DNA of 6,094 nt from Deltaproteobacteria bacterium (GTDB lineage Bacteria > Desulfobacterota_B > Binatia > Binatales > Binataceae), in contig JAKAVX010000176.1 in the NCBI GenBank assembly GCA_021827465.1, positions 1 to 6,094 of the forward strand, given 5' to 3'. Shown here one piece after another: positions 1 to 6,094 of the stretch. A program made the position numbers and the translations under genes. The notes beneath the pieces were generated by a model. It saw nothing but the letters and a program-made list of their open reading frames with translations. It was not told where the DNA came from and made no database searches. How positions within the stretch are numbered: the stretch's first letter is position 1; every line of letters starts with the position of its first letter.

Positions 1-1129
1 CGGCCGTCACCAGCGCGGAGTCCTTGATCCGGATTCCGTGATGCACCTCGTAGCGCTCCTTGAGTCCGCGCAGGATCGAGATGGTGTCCTCGACGCTCGG
101 CTCGTCAACCATCACGGGCTGGAAGCGCCGTTCGAGCGCCGCGTCCTTCTCGATATATTTGCGATACTCGTCGAGAGTGGTCGCGCCGATACAGTGCAAT
201 TCGCCGCGCGCCAGCATGGGCTTGAGAAGATTCGACGCATCCATCGAACCTTCGGCCCTGCCGGCGCCGACGACCGTATGCAACTCATCGATGAACAGGA
301 CGATCTCGCCCGAGGCTTCCTGGATTTCCTTCAGCACCGCCTTCAGGCGTTCCTCGAATTCGCCGCGGAACTTGGCGCCCGCGATCAGTGCGCCCATGTC
401 GAGCGCGACGATACGCCGGTCCTTGAGTCCTTCGGGCACGTCGCCGCGGACGATTCGCTGCGCGAGACCCTCGACGATCGCGGTCTTGCCGACGCCCGGC
501 TCGCCGATCAGAACCGGGTTGTTCTTGGTCCGGCGCGAGAGCACCTGGACCACGCGGCGGATTTCCTCGTCGCGTCCGATTACAGGATCGAGCTTGCCCT
601 GCGAAGCGAGCTTGGTCAGATCGCGTCCGTAGCGTTCGAGCGCCTGGTAGGTCGCCTCGGGATTGGGCGAAGTGATTCGCTGGCTGCCGCGTACCTTCTT
701 GAGCGCGTCCATCAGCTTGTCATGGGTGAGTCCGGCTTCGCGCAGGATTTTCGACGTGGCTCCGGTTTCGTCCAGAACCGCTATCAAAACGTGCTCGACG
801 GATACGTATTCGTCGCTTAGCTTTTGCGCTTCCTGTTCGGCGCGGGCGAGCACGCGGCCAAGCCGCTGGGTCATATAAATCTGGCCCTGACTGGCGCCGG
901 GCCCGCTTACCTGCGGAATTGTCTTGAGCTCATCGTCGAATTTACGCCGCACCGAGGCGACATCGACGCCCGCGACCTTGAGCACTGACGCCGCGATACC
1001 CGCGTCATCCTCGAGCATCGCGGAAACCACATGCTCGACGTCAACCGCCTGATTTCCGGCTCCAAGGGCCTTGTTCTGGGCGCGTCCAAGCGCCTCTTGC
1101 AGCTTTTCAGTAAGCCGATTTGGGTCCAT
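1..1129 (-). CDS. clpB: ATP-dependent chaperone ClpB, N-terminal 376 residues (partial, runs off left edge)
   Basis: ClpB is a cytoplasmic hexameric AAA+ disaggregase that works with DnaK/DnaJ/GrpE to extract proteins from aggregates. Read on the minus strand from the ATG at 1129-1127, the protein begins [18 protein letters not shown]. It has the double Clp_N repeat at about residues 1-145, then the first AAA+ domain from about 160. Walker A GEPGVGKT is at 209-216 (K215), Walker B FIDE ends at E282, and the arginine-finger pair ALERRF has R334-R335. These sit about three residues later than in E. coli ClpB. The window ends at residue 376 ([20 protein letters not shown]), before the coiled-coil middle domain and second AAA+ module of a protein usually about 860 residues long, so those cannot be inspected. 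GAGG (complement of 1141-1144), 11 bases upstream, is a modest Shine-Dalgarno site. I saw no CIRCE element and no convincing heat-shock promoter upstream. The middle domain is out of view, but the N-terminal sequence fits ClpB better than ClpA or ClpC. Confidence 0.95.
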   Translation of the reverse strand, partial: MDPNRLTEKLQEALGRAQNKALGAGNQAVDVEHVVSAMLEDDAGIAASVLKVAGVDVASVRRKFDDELKTIPQVSGPGASQGQIYMTQRLGRVLARAEQEAQKLSDEYVSVEHVLIAVLDETGATSKILREAGLTHDKLMDALKKVRGSQRITSPNPEATYQALERYGRDLTKLASQGKLDPVIGRDEEIRRVVQVLSRRTKNNPVLIGEPGVGKTAIVEGLAQRIVRGDVPEGLKDRRIVALDMGALIAGAKFRGEFEERLKAVLKEIQEASGEIVLFIDELHTVVGAGRAEGSMDASNLLKPMLARGELHCIGATTLDEYRKYIEKDAALERRFQPVMVDEPSVEDTISILRGLKERYEVHHGIRIKDSALVTA

Positions 1130-1307
1130 CAGCCATCAAACCTCGTATGAAAAGTAACCATGAACCGCGGCTCGGCAAGGCTTGGGACATTCTGGCGTGC
1201 AAGCGACGGCCCTTTTCGCCATCGAAACACCCGATGAACGTATCCGTAACCTCGCCCTGCGGAACCGGGCGAGGGACAGAAGGGTTCGCGCGATCGGCGC
1301 TGGCGCG
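1130..1307. other. Intergenic region between the lipoprotein gene and clpB
   Basis: This 178-base gap separates two co-oriented minus-strand genes. It would hold the lipoprotein terminator and any clpB promoter. Apart from the hairpin at 1250-1274, I see no CIRCE-type TTAGCACTC/GAGTGCTAA repeat, no good sigma-32 or sigma-70 hexamer pair and no believable small ORF. Short plus- and minus-strand ORFs across it overlap the real genes in other frames and lack family resemblance. Confidence 0.5.
1250..1274 (-). terminator. Possible transcription terminator hairpin downstream of the lipoprotein gene
   Basis: A perfect 8-bp inverted repeat, CCTCGCCC (1250-1257) and GGGCGAGG (1267-1274), encloses a 9-base loop. 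On the minus strand it begins 33 bases after the lipoprotein stop codon, which is where a terminator is expected. It lacks a clear T-run: the next minus-strand bases are TTACGGATAC. It could be a weak intrinsic terminator, an RNA-stabilising hairpin or chance in G+C-rich DNA. Confidence 0.35.
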
Positions 1308-1808
1308 TCAGGGCGTGGTCGGCGATGCGCCGCCCTGCACGGCGGGGCCTTCGGCCGGAGCGCCAGAGATCTTTTCCACCTGCACGTTTTCGATCGTCTC
1401 CCCGGCACCGTAGAAGACGCGATAAAGCGTAAGCTTCTTCTCCGCCATATGGAGCCGCGCCTGGCGAACCGCCACCGAAGTGCCCATCGACAATACCGCG
1501 AGCGCGATGTTGCGCGGGCGAATCTGCGGATCGACGAACTTCGCTCCGTCGGGATAGAAGGCGTAAACGTCCTCGCGCTGCCCGCTATCGGTGCTACGCG
1601 AGCCGTTCGGTTCGCCGAACGCCGCGACGACCTGGCTCCTTGGCGTGCCGACCTTCAGAACCTCGGGATTGTAATGGACCGACGAGTTCTTCATCGCCAC
1701 GCTCTGCTCCATCGCGGTCGGTCCGTAGCTGGTCGCGGGCGTGGCAGGCTGAAGCCGCCCGCATCCGCCGAGCATTACCGCCAACACGGCCAAGCCTAAC
1801 ACTTTCAT
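1308..1808 (-). CDS. Small lipoprotein with a BamE/SmpA-like motif, function unknown
   Basis: The predicted product is a 166-residue secreted lipoprotein. The signal peptide MKVLGLAVLAVMLGGC ends in a clear lipobox (L-G-G-C), making Cys16 the likely lipidated N-terminus. Gly follows the Cys, so there is no Asp+2 inner-membrane retention signal and outer-membrane sorting is plausible. Residues 51-70 (LKVGTPRSQVVAAFGEPNGS) resemble the 'GxxxxxVxxxxGxP' signature of the BamE/SmpA/OmlA-like fold. The C-terminal part contains LTLYRVFYGAGETIENVQVE (126-145) and a Pro/Gly/Ala-rich tail. The start was placed at ATG 1808, not the in-frame ATG at 1817, because AAGGAG lies 9 bases from the former and abuts the latter. 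The inner start also gives a more typical n-region with Lys2. I do not recognise a named family, and a role in envelope assembly is only inferred from the motif. It is divergent from the cox-type cluster and upstream of clpB on the same strand. Confidence 0.8.
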   Translation of the reverse strand: MKVLGLAVLAVMLGGCGRLQPATPATSYGPTAMEQSVAMKNSSVHYNPEVLKVGTPRSQVVAAFGEPNGSRSTDSGQREDVYAFYPDGAKFVDPQIRPRNIALAVLSMGTSVAVRQARLHMAEKKLTLYRVFYGAGETIENVQVEKISGAPAEGPAVQGGASPTTP

Positions 1809-1817
1809 GCGAGCCAT

Positions 1818-1823
1818 CTCCTT
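1818..1823 (-). promoter_or_regulatory. Ribosome binding site AAGGAG of the lipoprotein gene (decides the start)
   Basis: On the minus strand AAGGAG is followed by ATGGCTCGCATG. The first ATG (1817) touches the Shine-Dalgarno sequence, while the second (1808) is 9 bases away, a normal spacing. This favours the shorter protein starting MKVLGLAV. Confidence 0.65.
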
Positions 1824-1840
1824 GTGCGGCCCGTGCCCAG

Positions 1841-1871
1841 TTGAGAAATTTTAGTTGCTTGCCGTTATAAG
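1841..1871 (+). promoter_or_regulatory. Possible sigma-70-type promoter for the cox-type cluster
   Basis: TTGAGA (1841-1846) resembles a -35 box and TATAAG (1866-1871) matches five of six bases of the -10 consensus. They are separated by 19 bases, which is longer than ideal. It lies in the most A+T-rich part of the divergent intergenic region and would give a leader of about 100 bases before the coxS start. Because the core TTATAA is palindromic, the same A+T-rich patch might also serve the minus-strand lipoprotein gene. On that strand TAAAAT (1853-1848) is a possible -10 box without a good -35. Confidence 0.3.
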
Positions 1872-1911
1872 GGCGAGCGCGACGCTATCGTTGGCAATCA
1901 CGTGTTTCATC

Positions 1912-1937
1912 GATCGGGATTAGCCGTTCCCGCGATC
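1912..1937. promoter_or_regulatory. Imperfect inverted repeat in the divergent intergenic region, possible operator
   Basis: GATCGGGA (1912-1919) is mirrored by TCCCG-CG-ATC (1928-1937), with a two-base bulge in the right arm and an 8-base spacer. It lies between the candidate promoter and the coxS start, where a regulator site could be. The arms are short and the DNA is G+C-rich, so chance is a real alternative. No regulator gene is visible in the window. Confidence 0.25.
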
Positions 1938-1970
1938 ATTTGCTAAGTACCTTCACAGGTTTTCGATTGC

Positions 1971-1976
1971 GGAGAG
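1971..1976 (+). promoter_or_regulatory. Ribosome binding site of coxS (decides the start)
   Basis: GGAGAG precedes two adjacent in-frame ATG codons at 1979 and 1982. The GGAG core is 4 bases from the first and 7 bases from the second, so 1982 is preferred, giving MRVSLTING. The longer in-frame reading from TTG at 1940 has no Shine-Dalgarno support and adds residues not seen in the family. Confidence 0.65.
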
Positions 1977-1981
1977 ATATG

Positions 1982-2458
1982 ATGCGCGTAAGCCTTACCA
2001 TCAACGGGCAGCGGCGCGAGGACGATATCGAGCCTCGAACGCTCCTGGTTCATTATTTGCGCGAGGTCGCCGGCCTTACCGGCACGCACGTCGGATGCGA
2101 GACTTCGCTTTGCGGCGCCTGCACGGTCCTGATGAACGGCCGCGCGGTGAAATCATGCGCCGTGCTCGCGGTTCAGGCCGAGGGAGCCGAACTCACCACG
2201 GTCGAGGGCCTTGCCAAAGACGGTAAGCTCCATCCCGTGCAGGAGGGCTTCTGGGAAGAGCACGGACTCCAGTGCGGATACTGCACGCCCGGGATGATGA
2301 TGATGGCAACCGACCTGCTGAGCCGTAACCCCGACCCGAGCGAGGCGGAAATCCGCGCCGCGCTCGAGGGCAATCTCTGCCGATGCACCGGTTACCAGCA
2401 TATCGTCAACGCGGTGCGCTACGCGGCCAACAAGATGCGCGCGTCCAAGGGCGCCTGA
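1982..2458 (+). CDS. coxS: Molybdenum hydroxylase small subunit with two [2Fe-2S] clusters (CoxS-like)
   Basis: This 158-residue electron-transfer subunit of a xanthine-oxidase-family enzyme passes electrons from the Mo centre in CoxL to FAD in CoxM, in the cytoplasm or at the inner face of the membrane. All eight cluster cysteines are present. The plant-ferredoxin-like N-terminal domain has C39, C44, C47 and C59 ([13 protein letters not shown]...SC). The C-terminal four-helix domain has C98-x2-C101 (QCGYCTPGM) and C133-x-C135 (LCRCTGYQ). Q97 before C98 is the conserved glutamine near the molybdopterin. Length is typical for the family (about 155-165). The preceding intergenic region makes it the first gene of the cluster; coxL begins 28 bases after its stop. 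The symbol is used for family resemblance; the enzyme is form II-like, so a CO substrate should not be assumed. Confidence 0.95.
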   Translation: MRVSLTINGQRREDDIEPRTLLVHYLREVAGLTGTHVGCETSLCGACTVLMNGRAVKSCAVLAVQAEGAELTTVEGLAKDGKLHPVQEGFWEEHGLQCGYCTPGMMMMATDLLSRNPDPSEAEIRAALEGNLCRCTGYQHIVNAVRYAANKMRASKGA

Positions 2459-2470
2459 CCACGCACTCCC

Positions 2471-2476
2471 AGGAGG
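2471..2476 (+). promoter_or_regulatory. Strong ribosome binding site AGGAGG of coxL
   Basis: A full consensus AGGAGG lies 10 bases before the ATG at 2487, in the 28-base gap after coxS. It confirms the coxL start and suggests efficient independent initiation within the same transcript. Confidence 0.75.
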
Positions 2477-2486
2477 GACGCCAATC

Positions 2487-4826
2487 ATGCCAGTTATTCC
2501 GAAGTTCGTCGGTGAACGAGTAAAGCGCCGCGAGGATCCGCGGCTTATCTCCGGCACCGGCACCTATGTCGACGACGTAAAGCTCGTCGGGATGGTGTCG
2601 GCGGTAATTCTGCGAAGTCCATACGCGCACGCGAGAATAAAATCGATCGACGTGAGCAAGGCGCGCGCCGCGGACGGCGTCGTCGCGGTGCTCACGGGCG
2701 AGAACCTGCGCGGCAAAATCGGCACCGTGCCGTGCGTCGCTCCGGCAGAGCGCGTCCCGTTCCATCCCGTGCTCGCCGTCGGCAAGGTCCGCTTCGTGGG
2801 CGAGCCGGTCGCGGTCGTCGTCGCCTCCGATCCCTACAAGGCGCAGGACGCGCTCGATCTGATCGATGCGGACTTTGACCCGCTCGACGCGGTGGTCGAT
2901 CCGGAGAAGGCCTTCGACGAGGGCGCGCCGATTATCCACGACGAGTTCGGCACCAACCTGTGCGCTCGCAGCGAGGTTCCGAATCCGCAGGTCGATGAGG
3001 CGATGCGCAAGGCGGACAAGGTGATCAAGTTCCGCCTCGTCAACCAGCGGCTTGCGCCCGCGCCGATGGAGCCGCGGGGCGTCGTTGCGCAGTGGCATCC
3101 GGGGCTGAAGCAGCTCACGGTATGGTCGTCCACGCAGATTCCGCATCTCCTGCGCTCGCAACTGGCCGAGATGCTGAAGCTCGGCGAGAACCATGTCCGC
3201 GTGATCGCGCCCGAGGTCGGCGGCGGCTTCGGATGCAAGCTCAACGTCTATCCCGAAGAGGCGCTGGTCGCGCATCTCGCGATGACGCTTAACCGGCCTG
3301 TCAAATGGATCGAGCGCCGGCGCGAGAATCTGTCGGCGACGACCCACGGCCGCGATCAGATCACCTACCTTGAAGTGGCGGCAAAAAAGGACGGCGAAGT
3401 CCTCGCAATCAAGGCGAACTTCGTCTGCGACATGGGCGCGTACCTGCATCTGCTTACGCCCGCGATCCCGGGCTTCTCGGGCCTGATGATGACCGGGTGC
3501 TACAAGATTCCGGCGCTCGCGTTTGAGCAGAAGTTCGCTTTCACCAACAAGATGTCTACCGACGCGTACCGCGGCGCGGGCCGTCCCGAGGCCGCGTATA
3601 TAGCAGAGCGCGTGATGGACATGGTCGCGACCGAGTTCGGGCTCGACCCGGCCGACGTCCGGCGCAAAAACTTCATCCCCAAGGAAGCGTTTCCCGCGCC
3701 GACGGCCGGCGGCCTGGTCTACGACTCGGGCGATTACAATCTCGCGCTCGACAAGGCGCTGGAGATGGCCGACTACAAGACGATGCGCGCCGAGCAGGAA
3801 GCCGCGCGCAAGCAGGGCCGGCTTATCGGAATCGGGCTCGCGTCGTACGTCGAGATTTGCGGAATCGGCCCGTCCGCGCTGCTTCCGCCGAAGCTCAAGG
3901 GAGGTGGATGGGAAAGCGCGACGGTCAGGATCGAGCCCGATTCCAAGGTGACGGTGCTGACGGGAGTCTCGCCGCACGGACAAGGACAGGAAACCACCTT
4001 CGCGCAACTCGTCGCCGATTCGTTCGGAATCGATATCGACGACGTGGTCGTCGTCCATGGCGATACCGCGCAGGTGCAATACGGTATCGGCACGTTCGGA
4101 AGCCGCGGCACCACGGTCGGCGGACCGGCACTGATGCTCACGGTGCAGAAGCTTCAGGACAAGATGAAGAAAATCGCTTCCACGATGATGGAAGTGCCGC
4201 CCGATCAATTGATCTTCACCGAACGCTCGATCGCTCTTGCAAGTGACGCGTCACGCTCGATCCCGCTGCAGCAGGTGGTCGACGGCGCGTATGGCTACAA
4301 GATGCCGATTCCCGGCGTCGAGCCCGGCCTCGAGGAGAAGACCTTCTACGAACCGTCGTCGTGCACGTTCCCGTTCGGCACGCACGTCGCGGTGGTCGAA
4401 GTCGATCGCGAAACCGGCACCGTGAAGTTCTTGAAGTACGTCGCGGTGGACGATTGCGGCAAAATCATCAGCCCGCTGCTGGTGGACGGCCAGGTCCACG
4501 GCGGTATCGCGCAGGGAATCGCGCAGGCGCTGTACGAGGAAGTGGTTTACGATGAAAACGGACAGCTCCTCACGGCAAGCCTGATGGATTACGCGGTGCC
4601 GAAGGCCGACATGCTGCCGCATTTCGAATGTGCCAACACGGTCACGCCAACGCCGGTCAATATGCTCGGCGTCAAGGGCGTCGGCGAGGCGGGCACGATC
4701 GGCTCGACGCCGTGCGCCGCCAACGCGGTGATCGACGCGCTGAAACCGTTCGGGATCCGGCATCTCGACATGCCGCTCAAACCCGAGAAAATCTGGAACG
4801 CGATCCGCAACGCGAAGAAGGCATAG
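2487..4826 (+). CDS. coxL: Molybdopterin-binding large subunit, form II (BMS-type) CoxL-like hydroxylase
   Basis: This 779-residue catalytic subunit of an aerobic-type molybdenum hydroxylase would bind Mo-molybdopterin cytosine dinucleotide. The N-terminal aldehyde oxidase/xanthine dehydrogenase a/b hammerhead domain (about 18-135; RREDPRLISGTGTYVDD, then VRFVGEPVAVVVA) is followed by the Mo-cofactor domains. Motifs seen are GGGFGCK (245-251), AYRGAGR (360-366), GQGQETTF (498-505) and the catalytic-glutamate motif GVGEAG with E734. In form I CO dehydrogenase the active-site loop is AYRCSFR and its Cys binds copper; here the matching residue is Gly363. By established classification this is a form II protein, and CO oxidation by this group is not settled. 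Other family members act on N-heterocycles, aldehydes or purines, so the substrate is unknown. Length and motif order are intact, with no frameshift. The gene sits between coxS and coxM (5-base gap to the latter), in the S-L-M order typical of form II. Confidence 0.94.
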   Translation: MPVIPKFVGERVKRREDPRLISGTGTYVDDVKLVGMVSAVILRSPYAHARIKSIDVSKARAADGVVAVLTGENLRGKIGTVPCVAPAERVPFHPVLAVGKVRFVGEPVAVVVASDPYKAQDALDLIDADFDPLDAVVDPEKAFDEGAPIIHDEFGTNLCARSEVPNPQVDEAMRKADKVIKFRLVNQRLAPAPMEPRGVVAQWHPGLKQLTVWSSTQIPHLLRSQLAEMLKLGENHVRVIAPEVGGGFGCKLNVYPEEALVAHLAMTLNRPVKWIERRRENLSATTHGRDQITYLEVAAKKDGEVLAIKANFVCDMGAYLHLLTPAIPGFSGLMMTGCYKIPALAFEQKFAFTNKMSTDAYRGAGRPEAAYIAERVMDMVATEFGLDPADVRRKNFIPKEAFPAPTAGGLVYDSGDYNLALDKALEMADYKTMRAEQEAARKQGRLIGIGLASYVEICGIGPSALLPPKLKGGGWESATVRIEPDSKVTVLTGVSPHGQGQETTFAQLVADSFGIDIDDVVVVHGDTAQVQYGIGTFGSRGTTVGGPALMLTVQKLQDKMKKIASTMMEVPPDQLIFTERSIALASDASRSIPLQQVVDGAYGYKMPIPGVEPGLEEKTFYEPSSCTFPFGTHVAVVEVDRETGTVKFLKYVAVDDCGKIISPLLVDGQVHGGIAQGIAQALYEEVVYDENGQLLTASLMDYAVPKADMLPHFECANTVTPTPVNMLGVKGVGEAGTIGSTPCAANAVIDALKPFGIRHLDMPLKPEKIWNAIRNAKKA

Positions 4827-4831
4827 GACCA

Positions 4832-5695
4832 ATGTTTCCAGCTTCGTTCGAATACCATCGCGCCGGCTCGGTAAAAGAGGCGCTTGCGATGCTCCGGCAC
4901 TTCGGCGATGACGCCAAGCTGCTCGCAGGCGGCCATAGCCTGGTCCCGATGATGAAGATGAGGCTGGCGACGCCGGCCCATCTCATCGATATCGGCTCGG
5001 TGCGCGAGCTTTCCGGAATCCGCGAGGAAGCCGGAAGAATCGTCATCGGCGCCGCCAACACTCATCGCCAGGTCGAGACTTCCGCCGTCGTGCGCCAGAA
5101 ACTCGGATTGCTTGCCGAATGCGCCGCGGTTATCGGCGACGTGCAGGTGCGAAATCGTGGAACGCTCGGCGGAAGTATGGCGCACGCCGATCCGGCCGCC
5201 GATTATCCTGCCGCGGTCCTCGCGCTCGACGGCGAAGTGGGCCTCGAAAGCGAATCCGGCGCGCGCAGCGTCAAGGCCGACGATTTCTTCATCGACCTGA
5301 TGACGACCGCCGCGCAGCCGGGCGAAATCGTTACAGCCGTAAGGTTCACCCCGCCTGCGCCGGGCGCCGGCTACGCCTATTTGAAGCATCGCCAGCCCGC
5401 GTCAGGATTTGCGCTGGTGGGAGTCGCGGCGATCGTCACGCTCGACGGGAAGGGGAATTTCCAGAGCGTTCGTGTGGGAGTCACTGGTCTATGCGCGAAG
5501 GCGTTTCGCGCCAAGGCCGTGGAATCCGCGCTCGCGGGCAAAGGGCGCGACGCGACAGCCCAAGCCGCCGCGCACGTGACCGACGGCGCCGACGCGCTCT
5601 CGGACATCCACGCGTCGAGCGAATTCCGCTCCGAGCTTGCGCGCGTCTATACCCGGCGCGCGATCGAGCAGGCCGCGGCGCGCGCGAAAAGCTGA
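4832..5695 (+). CDS. coxM: FAD-binding medium subunit of molybdenum hydroxylase (CoxM-like)
   Basis: This 287-residue flavoprotein subunit takes electrons from the [2Fe-2S] clusters of CoxS and passes them to quinone or another acceptor. It has the PCMH-type FAD-binding domain with both signature loops: AGGHS at 32-36 (LLAGGHSLVPMMKMRL) and TLGGS at 111-115 (VRNRGTLGGSMAHADP). The C-terminal CO dehydrogenase flavoprotein domain follows, with the conserved RQPASGFALVGVAA stretch at 187-200. Length is normal for the family. The ATG at 4832 is chosen because it lies 5 bases after the coxL TAG, has GAAGG 10 bases upstream, and gives the usual N-terminus MFPASFEYHRA. A longer in-frame reading back to 4628 lies inside coxL and has no family support. 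The tight spacing implies translational coupling with coxL. Confidence 0.95.
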   Translation: MFPASFEYHRAGSVKEALAMLRHFGDDAKLLAGGHSLVPMMKMRLATPAHLIDIGSVRELSGIREEAGRIVIGAANTHRQVETSAVVRQKLGLLAECAAVIGDVQVRNRGTLGGSMAHADPAADYPAAVLALDGEVGLESESGARSVKADDFFIDLMTTAAQPGEIVTAVRFTPPAPGAGYAYLKHRQPASGFALVGVAAIVTLDGKGNFQSVRVGVTGLCAKAFRAKAVESALAGKGRDATAQAAAHVTDGADALSDIHASSEFRSELARVYTRRAIEQAAARAKS

Positions 5696-5738
5696 CAAGC
5701 GCTCGAATCCGAAGCGCAGGTTATAAGTTGCGTCCACG

Positions 5739-6094
5739 ATGAAAATCGCAGGCGAACAGTATCTTTCCGCCCCGCGCGAACAGGTCTGGGCCTTGTTCAA
5801 CGACCCCGAGCGGCTCTCACGGCTGATCCCGGGATGCGAAAAGCTCGAAATCCTCGGCCCCGACGAGTACGCCGGCACCATCAACGTGGGAATCGCCTCG
5901 GTCAAGGGCGTTTACTCGGGCAAGCTCAAGCTCGAGGACAAGCGCGCGCCCGAGCATTACAAGATGCAAGTCGACGGCAAGGGCAAGCAGGGCTTCGTGC
6001 GCGGCTCGGGCACGCTCGATCTCGAGGCGAAGACGCCGGATGAGACGCTGGTGCGCTACGCGGGCGACGTGCAGATCGGCGGGCCAGATCGGAA
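5739..6094 (+). CDS. coxG: CoxG-like SRPBCC family protein (partial, runs off right edge)
   Basis: CoxG-family proteins belong to the SRPBCC/START-like fold and are linked to CO dehydrogenase and related Mo hydroxylases. In Oligotropha (Afipia) carboxidovorans CoxG is implicated in anchoring the enzyme to the membrane. The visible 118 codons begin MKIAGEQYLSAPREQVWALF, followed by NDPERLSRLIPGCEKLE (21-37), a classic family signature. Next come SVKGVYSGKLKLED (54-67), GSGTLDLEAK (89-98) and YAGDVQIGG (107-115). The start is firm: an in-frame TAA lies at 5724 and no alternative start lies between. No good Shine-Dalgarno is seen, and the 43-base gap after coxM suggests readthrough on one transcript. 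The last codons (PDR) depart from the expected GG[PTR][IL]A consensus exactly where the DNA matches an Illumina adapter, so residues 116-118 should not be trusted. The C-terminus is not visible. Confidence 0.88.
   Translation, partial: MKIAGEQYLSAPREQVWALFNDPERLSRLIPGCEKLEILGPDEYAGTINVGIASVKGVYSGKLKLEDKRAPEHYKMQVDGKGKQGFVRGSGTLDLEAKTPDETLVRYAGDVQIGGPDR
6086..6094. other. Probable sequencing-adapter remnant at the window end
   Basis: The final nine bases, AGATCGGAA, equal the first nine bases of the standard Illumina TruSeq adapter (AGATCGGAAGAGC). They directly follow GGCGGGCC in coxG, at the point where the family consensus predicts a hydrophobic residue and Ala/Gly after GGP. This would be expected if the contig ends in an untrimmed read. 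A nine-base match can be chance. A single extra A at 6086 would also explain the data, since removing it restores the codons CCG ATC GG. Confidence 0.5.

Noticed and set aside
38..820. A 260-codon plus-strand open frame
   Set aside because: It is antisense to clpB, whose Walker A, Walker B and arginine-finger motifs are read on the minus strand. The plus frame shows no family resemblance.
1130..1220. A possible clpB promoter: minus-strand TTGCCG about 16-17 bases from TACTTT
   Set aside because: Both hexamers match the consensus poorly, and no CIRCE or sigma-32 element was found, so it was not listed as a feature.
1182..1799. A 205-codon plus-strand open frame over the lipoprotein gene
   Set aside because: The minus-strand gene has a signal peptide, lipobox and good Shine-Dalgarno. 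The plus frame is Arg- and Ala-rich and has none of these.
1891..1910. A TTGGCA string resembling a sigma-54 -24 element or a -35 box
   Set aside because: There is no GC dinucleotide at the -12 position and no -10 box at 16-19 bases, so neither promoter type is supported.
2406..4208. A 600-codon open frame on the minus strand, antisense to coxL
   Set aside because: It lies opposite a gene with full family motifs, is rich in Arg, His, Asp and Leu as expected for a reverse-frame shadow of G+C-rich DNA, and has no recognisable domain or ribosome binding site.
4589..5389. A 266-codon minus-strand open frame across coxL/coxM
   Set aside because: It is antisense to the coxL end and coxM, which show their conserved motifs in frame. 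There is no independent support for the reverse frame.
5699..5717. A short inverted repeat GCGCT/AGCGC between coxM and coxG
   Set aside because: The stem is only 5 bp with a 9-base loop and no T-run; chance is likely in this base composition.
5119..5742. A 207-codon plus-strand open frame overlapping coxM
   Set aside because: It is an out-of-frame, arginine-rich shadow of coxM, with no start signal or recognisable domain.

Overview
The window is G+C-rich bacterial DNA with dense, canonical bacterial genes and Shine-Dalgarno sites. The gene content (ClpB, a small lipoprotein with a lipobox, and an aerobic-type molybdenum hydroxylase cluster) fits a Gram-negative, probably aerobic or facultative bacterium such as those common in soil. 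The sequence alone does not support naming a phylum. Members of Proteobacteria, Desulfobacterota/Binatota-like or Rokubacteria-like groups would all be compatible.

Layout. Positions 1-1129 (minus strand) hold the first 376 codons of the disaggregase ClpB, cut by the left window edge. After a 178-base gap comes a short lipoprotein gene on the same strand (1808-1308) with a BamE/SmpA-like motif. A 173-base divergent intergenic region (1809-1981) follows; it carries a possible promoter and an imperfect inverted repeat. From 1982 to the right edge, four plus-strand genes form a tight cluster: coxS-like [2Fe-2S] subunit (1982-2458), coxL-like molybdopterin subunit (2487-4826), coxM-like FAD subunit (4832-5695) and the start of a coxG-like SRPBCC gene (5739 to the edge).

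How the genes work together. The S, L and M subunits are the three parts of a xanthine-oxidase-family molybdenum hydroxylase. Substrate would be oxidised at the Mo-cytosine dinucleotide site of the L subunit, and electrons would pass through two [2Fe-2S] clusters in S to FAD in M. CoxG-like proteins are associated with recruiting or maturing such enzymes at the membrane. The L subunit has the AYRGAGR active-site loop and the gene order is S-L-M. Both mark the 'form II' (BMS-type) group, not the form I CO dehydrogenase, which has a copper-binding cysteine in AYRCSFR. The physiological substrate is therefore open.

I found no evidence for a wholly new system. The points most worth a second look are the unassigned substrate of the form II enzyme, the divergent control region, and the last nine bases of the window. 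Those nine bases match the start of the common Illumina adapter and coincide with a break from the CoxG family consensus.
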